NCBI GenBank assembly: GCA_964453575.1 | Contig: CAYVRW010000012.1 | Span: 1-31,836 of the forward strand | DNA length: 31,836 nt | Origin: JABDBK01 sp964453575 | GTDB lineage: Bacteria > Pseudomonadota > Gammaproteobacteria > DSM-16500 | Reading direction: 5' to 3' | Shown here: positions 7,609 through 16,487 of the stretch, piece by piece | Layout: every line of letters starts with the position of its first letter | How positions within the stretch are numbered: the first letter of the stretch is position 1 | The notes under the pieces: generated by a model | What the model was told of the DNA's origin: nothing | The model's input: only the letters and a program-made list of their open reading frames with translations | Database searches by the model: none | Translations under genes and position numbers: made by a program

Positions 7609-8585
7609 ACTAAACTTACCTTTGGCAATACTATGGTTTGTAAAAAATCGTAAAAAGGGTGACACTCTGGGTAATGTTTGCTAATGCTTGTAATGTAATT
7701 CAATGTACGCGGAATGTGCTTTAAATAATGAGGATTTGCATCGCGTTTATATTTTCTGGAAAAAGTTAATAACGCTTTCATATGCCGCTGCATACCCATG
7801 CCATCAAACCAACGCAAAAATAATTCATCGCTTACCGATAAGTTAATACGTTTTTTATAGCTCAATGCAAGTTGAGTAACTAAATCTTCTGGCCAATCGA
7901 TGTAACAATCACGCAACAATGAAACCACATCATAAGTCACAGGGCCTATAAAAGCATCTTGAAAGTCTAATAAGCCAATTTTATTGTGCGGAAGCACCAT
8001 TAAATTCGCAGAATGATAATCTCTATGCATAAAAACAAGAGGCTGAGATGTTGCTATATTAACTACAAAATGAAAAACATCAGTTAACATAAGCTCTATG
8101 GCAGGTGTGAGTTGCATGTTTAAATAACTTTGCAAAAACCATTGTTTAAACAATTCTAGCTCTTGGAGCATAAAAGTCCCGGTAAACGGCGGTACGTTCC
8201 ATCCAGTGACTTGCTGACAACTTTGTAAAACAGCCAAAGCATCCAAAGCCTGACGGTAAAGTTCTGCTGCATTGGCTATATTTAACTCTTTCAATAACTG
8301 CTTATCGCCTAAATCAGTGATAAGCAAAAAACCTGACGTTAAATTTTCTTTATAAATCTCAGGTGAAATCAGCCCCAGGTTGCGCAAAGCCTTAGTGATC
8401 GCAATGTAAGCAACGCAATTTTCCCGATCGGGCGGAGCATCCATAGCAACCCAAGATTGCTCAAGATGTGACACTCTAAAATACCGTCTAAAGCTCGCAT
8501 CGCCCGCTATCGGTTGCAAGGAAAAGGAGCTAAAACCACACTCAGTGGTAAGCCAATCATGTAAAAATTGTTGTCGTGTATCCAT
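7596..8585 (-). CDS. amgK: N-acetylmuramate/N-acetylglucosamine kinase AmgK
   Basis: AmgK phosphorylates MurNAc (and GlcNAc) at the anomeric position with ATP, giving the MurU substrate in cell-wall recycling. The 329-residue protein has the aminoglycoside-phosphotransferase/choline-kinase fold. IAGDASFRRYFRV (26-38) forms the nucleotide loop, VFMHRDYHSANLMV (184-197) is the catalytic loop with Asp189, and LLDFQDAFIGPVTYD (205-219) carries the metal-binding Asp207. The neighbours make the call specific: murU overlaps downstream, and lptD-surA-pdxA is divergent upstream, as in Pseudomonas. Confidence 0.93.
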   Translation of the reverse strand: MDTRQQFLHDWLTTECGFSSFSLQPIAGDASFRRYFRVSHLEQSWVAMDAPPDRENCVAYIAITKALRNLGLISPEIYKENLTSGFLLITDLGDKQLLKELNIANAAELYRQALDALAVLQSCQQVTGWNVPPFTGTFMLQELELFKQWFLQSYLNMQLTPAIELMLTDVFHFVVNIATSQPLVFMHRDYHSANLMVLPHNKIGLLDFQDAFIGPVTYDVVSLLRDCYIDWPEDLVTQLALSYKKRINLSVSDELFLRWFDGMGMQRHMKALLTFSRKYKRDANPHYLKHIPRTLNYITSISKHYPECHPFYDFLQTIVLPKVSLVCAE

Positions 8586-8666
8586 GGGGATATTTTATAT
8601 AAAAAATTGTAACTTCGCTCAACTTTTCGCTACACTTGCAAGATTCGGAAGTGGAAAACATCGTTG

Positions 8667-11282
8667 ATGCGCACAGCAAACCCTAAACTACTACTCGCCA
8701 TAAGCATGGGCTTGTTTTGCTTTATGGGAACTGCGCAGGCCGAACCCTCTGTGAACAATTATTGTCAACCCTCTCCTATCGACACAGCCCCTCAAACAAA
8801 AATAACGATAGCAAATGAATTAGGCTGGGTAGCGGCCGATAATCGTTGCGGCGGCTATTATCTTGAACCGCCTTTTAAAATATCGCAAGAGTTGCTCAAT
8901 AATAAATCGATTAAAGTCACTGGCAATGAAGGCGTTTTTTCACTGCATGGCACATCTACCTATGAAGGAAAGGTTACCATTACCCAGGATGGTCAAGAAG
9001 TTATCACCAATAAAGCCTATGTATACCGCAACCCCACCACCGAAAAATACAGCGGCATTGATTTAATAGGAAATGTTTCCATTCGAGAACCTGATACATT
9101 AATCCTGGCACGTTGCGGGCATGTCGATTTAGAAAATAATAGCAAAGTATTACGCGATATTTTATACCGGACTGCCATTTATAGCCGCGGGCATCAAAAA
9201 CCCACGCCGCTTACCCCTATTGAATTACAACATGAACATAAAGTTTATCAACTAAGCGCCTGGGGACAAGCAGCCGAGTTCAAGCAAGATGAACCTGAGG
9301 TGTATAAATTTCAGGCTGCAAGCTACAGCACTTGCCCGCCACTCAATATCGCCTGGAAAGTAAAAGCGGACAGCATCACTTTAGACAAAAATGCAGGACG
9401 CGGTATAGCACGAAACGCCAAACTATTAGTCAACGGCATACCGGTTTTTTATGCTCCTTATTTAAATTTTCCTATTGACTCAAGACGGCAATCGGGCTTT
9501 TTATGGCCGACTGTGGGTTCTTCCAGCACATCAGGCGGGTATCTTACGGTACCTTTCTATTGGAACATGGCCCCTAACTATGACTACACCATCACTCCTA
9601 GCGCATTAGCTAAGCGCGGTTTGCAAATCAATAACCTGTTCCGCTATCTATCAGATTCGCCTACCAACGGTGAAATCAAATTTGTCATTTTACCTTATGA
9701 TCAATTCTTTAAAGAGTATAAGGCATCCCAAATACGAGAAAACGAGGACTCTACGGATGAGGTTATACAATCTCAATTACATTCGCTGGAAAGCGCAAGC
9801 CTGACGCGTTACGCCATCTCATGGCAAAACAAAACGCAATTTAATGAACACTGGAATACCAGTATTGATTATAACCATGTCAGTGATGATTATTACTTAA
9901 GAGATTTTAGCAATGGATTGAATCAAATTACCCCTAATCAAATCTTGCAGCAAGGCGATTTAAATTATAAAGGGCAATACTGGCTTTTCACCGGACGTCT
10001 GCAAGGTTATCAAACACTGCATCCATTGCAGCAAAATGATTTTTATAACCAATACATACGATTACCGCAGATTATTTTAGATGGGACATATCCTGATGAT
10101 AGAACGGGTTTAACTTTTTTTATTAATAATGATTTAACGCATTTTAATATTATGCAAAACCCAGGCAATCTCAATCCGGGACATATCGATAAACAACCTA
10201 TAGGTAATCGTTATAATATTCAGCCTGGCGTAAATTTACCTATTTACCGTCCTTCTTACTATTTTAATCCACGACTGCAAGTTGCAGCGACGAAATACGA
10301 AATTGGTAACGTAGAAGATGATAACAGCAAAGGGCCAAGCCGGGTATTGCCTATTTTTGATATCAATTCTGGTTTATATTTTGACCGTAATATTTCTCTT
10401 TTTAATTATCAAATGCGGCAAACTTTAGAACCGAAAATGTATTACACCTATGTTCCTTACAAAAATCAAAGTGAACTTCCCAATTTCGATACCACTATTA
10501 ATACATTAACCTATGATCAATTGTTTACTTACAACCGTTTTGCTGGGCTTGATCGTATCGGTGATGCCAATCAAATCAGTTTGGGCGTGATTACCCGGTT
10601 TATTGATCAGGAATCGGGGTTTGAAAAAATCAGTGCCGGCATAGGTCAAATTTTTTACTTCGAAAATCGCCGGGTCACCTTATGTACAGCGCCTAGTTCA
10701 TGTACAGATGCCATGAATGCTCCAGAAAATACCAACAATCGTTCACCGCTATCTGCTGTTTTATCCTATAATTTAAACCCTAATTGGCATGCAACGTCTT
10801 ATACCATTTGGGATTCTCAAGAAAATCAATTTGATAATCAAACACTTACTTTGCAATATTTAAAAGATATTCAACGGGCTGTCAGTTTTAGTTACACATA
10901 CGTTCGCAATGGTGATCTGCCGCAAAATCCTCAAAATGAATCCGGCAAAAGTACCACCAATCTTTCCCAAACCGATTTTTCCTTTACCTGGCCAGTGTCA
11001 CGCGACTGGGGTGCTATTGCTCGCTGGACACAAAATTGGAACCGTTCCCGTTTCCAGAATTTGTTGTATGGTTTACAATACGACACTTGCTGTTGGGCAG
11101 TACGTGTGGTTGCGGGCCGGACTTTTAATAATTTAACTCCTAACGATACCAACCAATATAATACGGAATTTTATCTTCAATTCGCTTTAAAAGGTTTAGG
11201 GACTTTTGGGACAGGCAATCCAGGGCAAAAACTCAACAATGCAAGCATTGCGAATCAAAACAATTTTGGACAGGATTATTAA
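8667..11282 (+). CDS. lptD: LPS-assembly outer-membrane protein LptD
   Basis: LptD, with lipoprotein LptE, inserts lipopolysaccharide into the outer leaflet of the outer membrane. The 871-residue precursor starts with a signal peptide ending AQA at about residue 25. An OstA-like periplasmic beta-jellyroll carries Cys33 and Cys61. A long beta-barrel follows, including FYAPYLNFPIDSRRQSGFL and the conserved late DTCCWAVRV cysteine pair, which in E. coli disulfide-bonds to the N-terminal cysteines. ATG 8667 is preferred; a TTG directly before it (8664) could serve, since both lie after GGAAGTGG. The stop touches the surA ATG (TAAATG). Confidence 0.96.
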   Translation: MRTANPKLLLAISMGLFCFMGTAQAEPSVNNYCQPSPIDTAPQTKITIANELGWVAADNRCGGYYLEPPFKISQELLNNKSIKVTGNEGVFSLHGTSTYEGKVTITQDGQEVITNKAYVYRNPTTEKYSGIDLIGNVSIREPDTLILARCGHVDLENNSKVLRDILYRTAIYSRGHQKPTPLTPIELQHEHKVYQLSAWGQAAEFKQDEPEVYKFQAASYSTCPPLNIAWKVKADSITLDKNAGRGIARNAKLLVNGIPVFYAPYLNFPIDSRRQSGFLWPTVGSSSTSGGYLTVPFYWNMAPNYDYTITPSALAKRGLQINNLFRYLSDSPTNGEIKFVILPYDQFFKEYKASQIRENEDSTDEVIQSQLHSLESASLTRYAISWQNKTQFNEHWNTSIDYNHVSDDYYLRDFSNGLNQITPNQILQQGDLNYKGQYWLFTGRLQGYQTLHPLQQNDFYNQYIRLPQIILDGTYPDDRTGLTFFINNDLTHFNIMQNPGNLNPGHIDKQPIGNRYNIQPGVNLPIYRPSYYFNPRLQVAATKYEIGNVEDDNSKGPSRVLPIFDINSGLYFDRNISLFNYQMRQTLEPKMYYTYVPYKNQSELPNFDTTINTLTYDQLFTYNRFAGLDRIGDANQISLGVITRFIDQESGFEKISAGIGQIFYFENRRVTLCTAPSSCTDAMNAPENTNNRSPLSAVLSYNLNPNWHATSYTIWDSQENQFDNQTLTLQYLKDIQRAVSFSYTYVRNGDLPQNPQNESGKSTTNLSQTDFSFTWPVSRDWGAIARWTQNWNRSRFQNLLYGLQYDTCCWAVRVVAGRTFNNLTPNDTNQYNTEFYLQFALKGLGTFGTGNPGQKLNNASIANQNNFGQDY

Positions 11283-12272
11283 ATGAAAAAATACATTAAC
11301 CGCAAATTTGCACTAGGTATGGTATTGTTTGGGAGCTTTCTCTGGAATACCTATGCCTTGGCTGAACAGTCGCTAGATCGCATTGTAGCAGTGGTCAACA
11401 ATGGCGTCATTGTTGAAAGCGAGCTAAATGAAGCTATCGGTAAAATCAAAACACAAATGTCCGCATCCAATATTTCATTACCTCCGGAAGATGCTTTGCG
11501 TAAACAAGTTTTAGATCAATTAGTCACTAAACGCCTGCAACTGCAATTAGCTGATACGGCTGGAATGGATATCACCGAGGAACAAGTGGATAAAGTTATT
11601 CTTAGCATTGCAGAGAAAAATCACTTGACGGTCGCGCAGCTTTATCAAGAATTGGCTAAACGCGGCATGAACAAAAAGGATTATCGTAAAGATATGCATG
11701 ATGAATATCTGGTTCATCAAGTACAGGAAAAAGCAGTTGCTCCAACGATCAATGTCTCACAGCAAGAAGTGAATGATTTTTTACGGTCTGCTGCATGGCA
11801 AGCACATAATAACAAAGAATATCATTTAGAAGATATTTTAATTGCGCTGCCTGATACACCCTCCACTCAAGATATCACGAATGCAAAAAAACGTGCTGAT
11901 GCACTGCTTATAAAATTACGTAATGGCACTTCATTCAATGAGGCAGCTATGGCTGAATCAGGCGGCACAAAAGCATTGCAAGGTGGCGACCTTGGCTGGC
12001 GTAAATTACCAGAAATTCCTACTGCTTTTTCTAATCCCATTTTACTTGGCAAAGAAGGCGACATTGTGGGCCCCATACAAACAGCCAATGGCTTCCACCT
12101 GATTCATATCGCAGGCATTCGTCAGGCGGAAAATGAAGTGAAAGGTGACAACCAACGCCAACAAGTACAACAATATCTTTTCGAACGTAAGTTTGAAGAA
12201 GCCTTGCAAAATTGGATAAGCAAAATTCGCAGTGAGGCATTTATTAATATGAATCCTAATAAAACATCATGA
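11283..12272 (+). CDS. surA: Periplasmic chaperone SurA, single-parvulin form
   Basis: SurA escorts unfolded outer-membrane proteins, including LptD, across the periplasm. The 329-residue precursor has a signal peptide (cleavage near YALA-EQS, about residue 27) and a SurA N-terminal chaperone domain beginning LDRIVAVVNNGVIVESEL. It has one parvulin domain (about 180-281, with GGDLGWRKLPEIPTAF and GPIQTANGFHLIHI), then the C-terminal helix. E. coli SurA is 428 residues with two parvulin domains, so one is missing here. The frame is intact and no remnant is seen. It directly follows lptD and overlaps pdxA by ATGA. Confidence 0.94.
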   Translation: MKKYINRKFALGMVLFGSFLWNTYALAEQSLDRIVAVVNNGVIVESELNEAIGKIKTQMSASNISLPPEDALRKQVLDQLVTKRLQLQLADTAGMDITEEQVDKVILSIAEKNHLTVAQLYQELAKRGMNKKDYRKDMHDEYLVHQVQEKAVAPTINVSQQEVNDFLRSAAWQAHNNKEYHLEDILIALPDTPSTQDITNAKKRADALLIKLRNGTSFNEAAMAESGGTKALQGGDLGWRKLPEIPTAFSNPILLGKEGDIVGPIQTANGFHLIHIAGIRQAENEVKGDNQRQQVQQYLFERKFEEALQNWISKIRSEAFINMNPNKTS

Positions 12273-13249
12273 TCCCGCCTCGCATACTCATAACTCCCGG
12301 CGAACCTGCCGGGATTGGTCCTGATATTGTAGTGCAGCTTGCACAACAACCCTGTCACGCCGAACTCGTGGTGGTGACCGATCCTGATATGCTGCTTGCG
12401 CGCGCAAAGCAGATTGATCTGCCATTAACACTTACTGAAGTTTCTTTATCGCAGCCGCCTTCTCTGCATACGCCTGGCACGTTAAAAATAATCCCGGTGA
12501 AATTATCGGTACCAGCAATACCCGGCAAGGTAAACATTGCCAATGCAAGTTTTGTTATCGAATGTTTAACCTTGGCGACTGATCTTTGTTTAGAAAAAAA
12601 AGCGGATGCACTTGTCACGGGGCCTGTACAAAAAGCCGTGATCAATGAAGCAGGTATTGCTTTCACAGGACATACCGAGTTTTTAGCTGATCGCTGCAAA
12701 GCGTCAGAAGTTCTTATGTTATTTGTGGTCGATGCATTAAAAGTAGCACTGGTCACCACGCATTTACCCCTGAGCCAAGTTGCCAAAGCCATTACTCAAG
12801 AAAAACTTATAAAAACTATAAAATTGTTAAATCATGAATTAAAAAATCGTTTTGGCATTCAACAACCTACTATTTTAGTGGCCGGTTTAAATCCGCATGC
12901 AGGTGAGCAAGGACATTTAGGCCGCGAAGAAATTGACGTTATTGAACCTGCATTAACTTTGTTGCGCAAAGAAAAGTTACAACTTATTGGACCATTACCC
13001 GCCGATACCTTATTCACACAAAAATATTTAACAATGGCTGATGCAGTGCTTGCCATGTACCATGATCAAGCGTTGCCTGTGGTGAAAAACATTGGCTTTG
13101 ATCGCGCAGTTAACGTAACACTTGGATTACCCATCATACGAACATCGGTTGATCACGGAACGGCATTAGATATCGCAGGAACAAAAAAAGCTAACGATAG
13201 AAGTATGCAAGAAGCTATTAAATTAGCTATTAAACTGAGGAATACTTAA
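12269..13249 (+). CDS. pdxA: 4-hydroxythreonine-4-phosphate dehydrogenase PdxA
   Basis: PdxA oxidises 4-phosphohydroxy-L-threonine with NAD(P) in the DXP-dependent pyridoxal-phosphate pathway. The 326-residue protein has TPGEPAGIGPDI (9-20), the substrate motif TGHTEF (133-138), and three metal-binding histidines at 165 (TTHLPLS), 210 (NPHAGE) and 265 (MYHDQ). The start overlaps the surA stop as ATGA. In E. coli rsmA and apaH follow. Here a tolC-like gene starts one base after the stop. Confidence 0.96.
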   Translation: MIPPRILITPGEPAGIGPDIVVQLAQQPCHAELVVVTDPDMLLARAKQIDLPLTLTEVSLSQPPSLHTPGTLKIIPVKLSVPAIPGKVNIANASFVIECLTLATDLCLEKKADALVTGPVQKAVINEAGIAFTGHTEFLADRCKASEVLMLFVVDALKVALVTTHLPLSQVAKAITQEKLIKTIKLLNHELKNRFGIQQPTILVAGLNPHAGEQGHLGREEIDVIEPALTLLRKEKLQLIGPLPADTLFTQKYLTMADAVLAMYHDQALPVVKNIGFDRAVNVTLGLPIIRTSVDHGTALDIAGTKKANDRSMQEAIKLAIKLRNT

Positions 13250-13250
13250 A

Positions 13251-14654
13251 ATGAAACAACGCTTGCTTATATCATTGCTAGCTTTAGGCATAAGCTCAAC
13301 TACACATGCCGCGAATTTGATGGAAGTTTATCAAGATGCCCTTATTAGCGATCCTATTTATCAACAAAGCATCGCGCAAAATCTTGCAATAAGCGAAGGG
13401 GTATACATCAGTTTAGCTAATTTGCTGCCTTGGATCAGCGGTTCCTATCAACCTTATTTATTAAGACAATATACCTCAGGTCCTGGCGCTGTATTCTTAG
13501 GAGACAGAACCACGCGTGGTTATAATGTGGTATTAACAGCCACCCAAACCATTTTTAATTTTGCGCAAATCTCTAATTTCGCCCAAGCAAGAGCAACCTC
13601 AAAACAAGCCAGCGCTAATTTAAATTTTGCGGCACAAAATTTAATGACCAGGGTCACCACAGCTTATTTTCAAGTACTTGAAGATGTCGATAATTTACGT
13701 TCTGCTGAATCTAATAAAACGGCTTACTCAAAACAACTTGATCAAGTTAATCAACAATATAAAGTAGGCATTAAAACCATTACTGATGTATACACCGCAC
13801 AAGCATCTTATGAAGCAGCGGCTTCGGATTATATTACCGCTATGAGTACTTTAGAAAATGATAGAGAAAATTTACGTGTAATTACCGGCAAAATGTATCC
13901 TTCTCTTGCCCGATTAAGCGAAAAATTTCCGCTGCTTACGCCCAAGCCTGCTGATGTTGATGACTGGGTTGCTGTAGCCATTCGACAAAATTGGCAAATT
14001 AAAGCTTCACAATACGGTGTTTCTGCGGCAAAACAAAATATACGTCAACAATTCTCAGGGCATCTGCCAACATTGAATGCCCAAGGCACTTATACCATTA
14101 ATTTTTCACGTGATATGGGAACGACCATCGTAGATCTTATCAATCCCCCAGGAGCCGCAAATGTGGCCACACCAGAAATTGCCTTAAACCTCAATGTTCC
14201 TGTCATTCAAGGCGGGCAAGTGCTGGCACAAACTCGTCAAGCAAAAGACAATTATCAACTTGCATGCCAACAGCTAGAACAACAGATTCGCAGCACCATC
14301 AATATCACTAGACAAAGTTATTTAAACGTCATTGCTGGTATACAAAAAATTCAAGCTGATCAAAAAGCCATTCAATCATCCAAAAGCTCGCTTGCTGGGA
14401 TGGAAGCAGGTTATCGGGTAGGTACTGAAATATTAGTTAACGTATTAAATCAACAACGACAAGTTTATATCAATCAACGTATTTATGCGCATGATAGGTA
14501 TGCTTACATCAATAACATCGTCTTGTTAAAACAATCTGCGGGAACATTATGTCCTGAAGATCTTGGTGGGTTAAATATGTGGTTAGGCAAGCCTATTGCG
14601 TTAGACAAAGAATTTCCGGCTAAAGTGAGGAAGGCGATTCAGGGGAATAACTGA
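13251..14654 (+). CDS. tolC: TolC-family outer-membrane channel protein
   Basis: This is the outer-membrane channel of type I secretion and RND/MFS efflux systems. The 467-residue precursor has a signal peptide ending THA (about residue 20). The mature start NLMEVYQDALISDPIYQQ is characteristic of TolC. Two outer-membrane-factor repeats of long amphipathic helices follow, rich in Gln, Ala and Asn. The second contains VPVIQGGQVLAQTRQAKDNY and the helix around MEAGYRVGTEILVNVLNQQR. It starts one base after pdxA, so it joins the lptD-surA-pdxA transcript. No pump gene is adjacent, so a general TolC is more likely than a dedicated one. Confidence 0.93.
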   Translation: MKQRLLISLLALGISSTTHAANLMEVYQDALISDPIYQQSIAQNLAISEGVYISLANLLPWISGSYQPYLLRQYTSGPGAVFLGDRTTRGYNVVLTATQTIFNFAQISNFAQARATSKQASANLNFAAQNLMTRVTTAYFQVLEDVDNLRSAESNKTAYSKQLDQVNQQYKVGIKTITDVYTAQASYEAAASDYITAMSTLENDRENLRVITGKMYPSLARLSEKFPLLTPKPADVDDWVAVAIRQNWQIKASQYGVSAAKQNIRQQFSGHLPTLNAQGTYTINFSRDMGTTIVDLINPPGAANVATPEIALNLNVPVIQGGQVLAQTRQAKDNYQLACQQLEQQIRSTINITRQSYLNVIAGIQKIQADQKAIQSSKSSLAGMEAGYRVGTEILVNVLNQQRQVYINQRIYAHDRYAYINNIVLLKQSAGTLCPEDLGGLNMWLGKPIALDKEFPAKVRKAIQGNN

Positions 14655-14691
14655 TAATCACTCTCTTTGAAACGCCTTTTCAAATGTAGCA

Positions 14692-15057
14692 TTAAACAAG
14701 CTGAGTAATCATATAAGAGATCGACCCTGCAAGGAGTAACCAGCCAGCCTTAAAAGTATAATCAATAAACTTGGTGCTTATTTGGGTTTGTGAGTTTCTA
14801 ACGTAAACAAGTGTAGCTTCAACCGCTGTGACACGCTCTCTTAAACTTGCAAACTGTTGATCCATGTCTCGTCTTAAGGCATTTATCTCTGTATGAAGCT
14901 CATGTTTCATAGCATGCATCTCTTTTTGCATGTCTTGCCGCAAACTATTAATCTCATGCATTATTCGTTCAATGGCGTTTGTCATTGCAGTATCTACCTT
15001 TCTGTCTACCAACTCAGATTGAAGTTGAAACAAGTCTTTTGCGTAATTTTTATCCAT
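14692..15057 (-). CDS. Coiled-coil protein with C-terminal membrane anchor
   Basis: The family was not identified. The 121-residue protein is charged and helical, with a heptad-rich coiled coil from about residue 25 to 85 (repeats such as NSLRQDMQKEMHAMKHELH and NALRRDMDQQFASLRERV). A hydrophobic tail, FKAGWLLLAGSISYMITQLV, should anchor it with the bulk in the cytoplasm. The start is set at ATG 15057, because GGAG lies six bases before it. An upstream in-frame ATG at 15069 contains that ribosome site within its own codons. It stands alone between the convergent tolC-like gene and the ferredoxin gene. Confidence 0.75.
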   Translation of the reverse strand: MDKNYAKDLFQLQSELVDRKVDTAMTNAIERIMHEINSLRQDMQKEMHAMKHELHTEINALRRDMDQQFASLRERVTAVEATLVYVRNSQTQISTKFIDYTFKAGWLLLAGSISYMITQLV

Positions 15058-15153
15058 TTGTAACTCCATTTTATCATTTAAAAAAAAAAATTGCTTTATG
15101 TATTCGTCAGGTTATATGAGAAAAAATGAGGGGATCTGGGAAGGACAGGTATA

Positions 15154-15417
15154 TTAACAGGAAACTTTTATTTTTTCCTGCAGCTTTTTATATTTCTCCA
15201 TCAACTGTTCTTTCGTTTCTGCATATTCAGGATTCACAGGAATACAATTGACAGGACAAACCGCCACACATTGCGGTTCATTAAAATGGCCTACACATTC
15301 GGTGCAAAGGGAAGGATTAATTTCAAAGATAGCTTCGCCCTGATAAATTGCCTGATTAGGGCATACGGGTTCGCATACATCACAATTAATACATTCATCA
15401 GTTATCATTAATGCCAT
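15154..15417 (-). CDS. YfhL-type 2[4Fe-4S] ferredoxin
   Basis: This is a small cytoplasmic electron carrier. The 87-residue protein binds two clusters. The first motif is C9-x2-C12-x2-C15-x3-C19. The second is C38-x2-C41-x8-C50-x3-C54, with an extra Cys58, the spaced second motif typical of the YfhL/Allochromatium ferredoxin group. A Lys/Glu-rich C-terminal helix ends in Cys87. It begins five bases after the coaD stop on the same strand, a pairing common in gammaproteobacteria. Confidence 0.94.
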   Translation of the reverse strand: MALMITDECINCDVCEPVCPNQAIYQGEAIFEINPSLCTECVGHFNEPQCVAVCPVNCIPVNPEYAETKEQLMEKYKKLQEKIKVSC

Positions 15418-15422
15418 GAATG

Positions 15423-15902
15423 CTATCCCACTTTTTTAGCCAAGGCATCGACTACGATTTTGGGCACAAATTGACTGACATCACCTTTCAAAAAAGCAAT
15501 TTCCCGCACGAAACTTGCAGAAATATAAGTATATTTTTCTGCAGGCATTAAAAAAATACTTTCAATATCCGGTGCCATATGTCTATTCATACCTGCCAAC
15601 TGAAACTCATAATCAAAATCCGACACTGCCCGCATGCCGCGCAAAATAATCTTGGCTTGTTGTTCACGCATAAAAGTAATTAATAATGCATCAAAACCTT
15701 TGACTTCCACATTCTTATACTTAGCCAAGACGTTACTTGCGAGCGCAACCCGCTCATCCAACGTAAAACATGGTTTTTTATTGTTACTGGCTGCAATCGC
15801 TACGATGACTCGATCAAAAACACGAGCTGCCCGCTCAATTAAATCCATGTGTCCGAATGTAATCGGGTCAAACGTGCCTGGATAAACAGCTGTATTATTC
15901 AT
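15423..15902 (-). CDS. coaD: Phosphopantetheine adenylyltransferase
   Basis: CoaD transfers AMP from ATP to 4'-phosphopantetheine, the penultimate step of coenzyme A synthesis. The 159-residue protein has the nucleotidyltransferase signature YPGTFDPITFGH (7-18), the substrate segment GMRAVSDFDYEFQLAGMNR, and the late ISASFVREIA motif, a variant of ISSSxVRE. An AAGGTTAAC ribosome site precedes the ATG. The ferredoxin follows after five bases. Identity is secure. Confidence 0.97.
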   Translation of the reverse strand: MNNTAVYPGTFDPITFGHMDLIERAARVFDRVIVAIAASNNKKPCFTLDERVALASNVLAKYKNVEVKGFDALLITFMREQQAKIILRGMRAVSDFDYEFQLAGMNRHMAPDIESIFLMPAEKYTYISASFVREIAFLKGDVSQFVPKIVVDALAKKVG

Positions 15903-16025
15903 AAAATGTTAACCTTTCATAAGTTTTGCTGTCTTATTCTATACATATTTAAAAAATGGGTCAAAGAATATCCATGTAGAATGTTTAATGCTATACTGGG
16001 CATCTTTATCAAAGTGCATAAAACA

Positions 16026-16487
16026 ATGACTTTACAGCCTTATTTAGACGCCATGGATATAAAACTATGGCAATTAAAAGCTAAAACTCAAGTACCTTAT
16101 ATGCTTATAAGCGATGAGGCGATGCCTGATGCCGCCCAGCAGTTATTAAATGCTATGCTTACTTCTATCGATCTTAAAAAAGAACCTATTTTAACCAGCC
16201 CAATGATAAAAAAACATCTAACGAAAACCCAGCCTCGTTTAATTTTAGTATTAGGTTTACGTGCCGCACATCAATTGTTGAACTGCGATGATGCTATGGA
16301 TGTGTTACGTCATAAAATTCATACTTTTGATAATATACCGCTGGTAGTCAGCCATCATCCGGCGTATTTATTGCAACATCCAAAGGTTAAACGTCAAGTT
16401 TATGAAGATTTGTACAAGGTACACACCTGTCTCACTAACGCCACTTGCCGTTCTAGCGACCCGCGATTGCTAGCGACAACGTTATAA
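16026..16487 (+). CDS. Small UDG-fold protein, possible DNA polymerase III psi subunit (HolD-like)
   Basis: The C-terminal half resembles the uracil-DNA glycosylase superfamily: PRLILVLGLRAAHQLL, then SHHPAYLLQHPKVKRQVYEDL. The N-terminal half lacks the catalytic GEAPG motif and Fe-S cysteines of family-4 UDGs. The opening YLDAMDIKLWQLK recalls HolD (psi), which itself has a UDG-related fold. A replication clamp-loader accessory role is therefore the best guess, not a proven one. The start is set at ATG 16026; an in-frame ATG at 15981 is possible, and neither has a strong ribosome site. The last ~88 bases overlap the convergent waaA gene, and the tail after EDLYKV looks non-native, as if the original stop was lost. 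Confidence 0.6.
   Translation: MTLQPYLDAMDIKLWQLKAKTQVPYMLISDEAMPDAAQQLLNAMLTSIDLKKEPILTSPMIKKHLTKTQPRLILVLGLRAAHQLLNCDDAMDVLRHKIHTFDNIPLVVSHHPAYLLQHPKVKRQVYEDLYKVHTCLTNATCRSSDPRLLATTL

Noticed and set aside
7609..7665. N-terminal extension of MurU
   Set aside because: The added 19 residues lie inside amgK, have no family similarity, and the internal ATG at 7608 has a ribosome-site-like AAGGTAAG and begins the conserved nucleotidyltransferase motif.
12355..13056. Antisense open frames inside pdxA
   Set aside because: They are shadows of a well-conserved gene, with no ribosome sites and no recognisable protein features.
14666..14684. TTTGAAA/TTTCAAA hairpin after the tolC-like gene
   Set aside because: The stem is short and A/T-rich and no T-run follows it, so it does not qualify as an intrinsic terminator.
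15849..16025. Long N-terminal extension of the HolD-like frame
   Set aside because: It runs antisense into coaD and its first 44 residues have no similarity to any known start; the conserved HolD-like sequence begins after the ATG at 16026.
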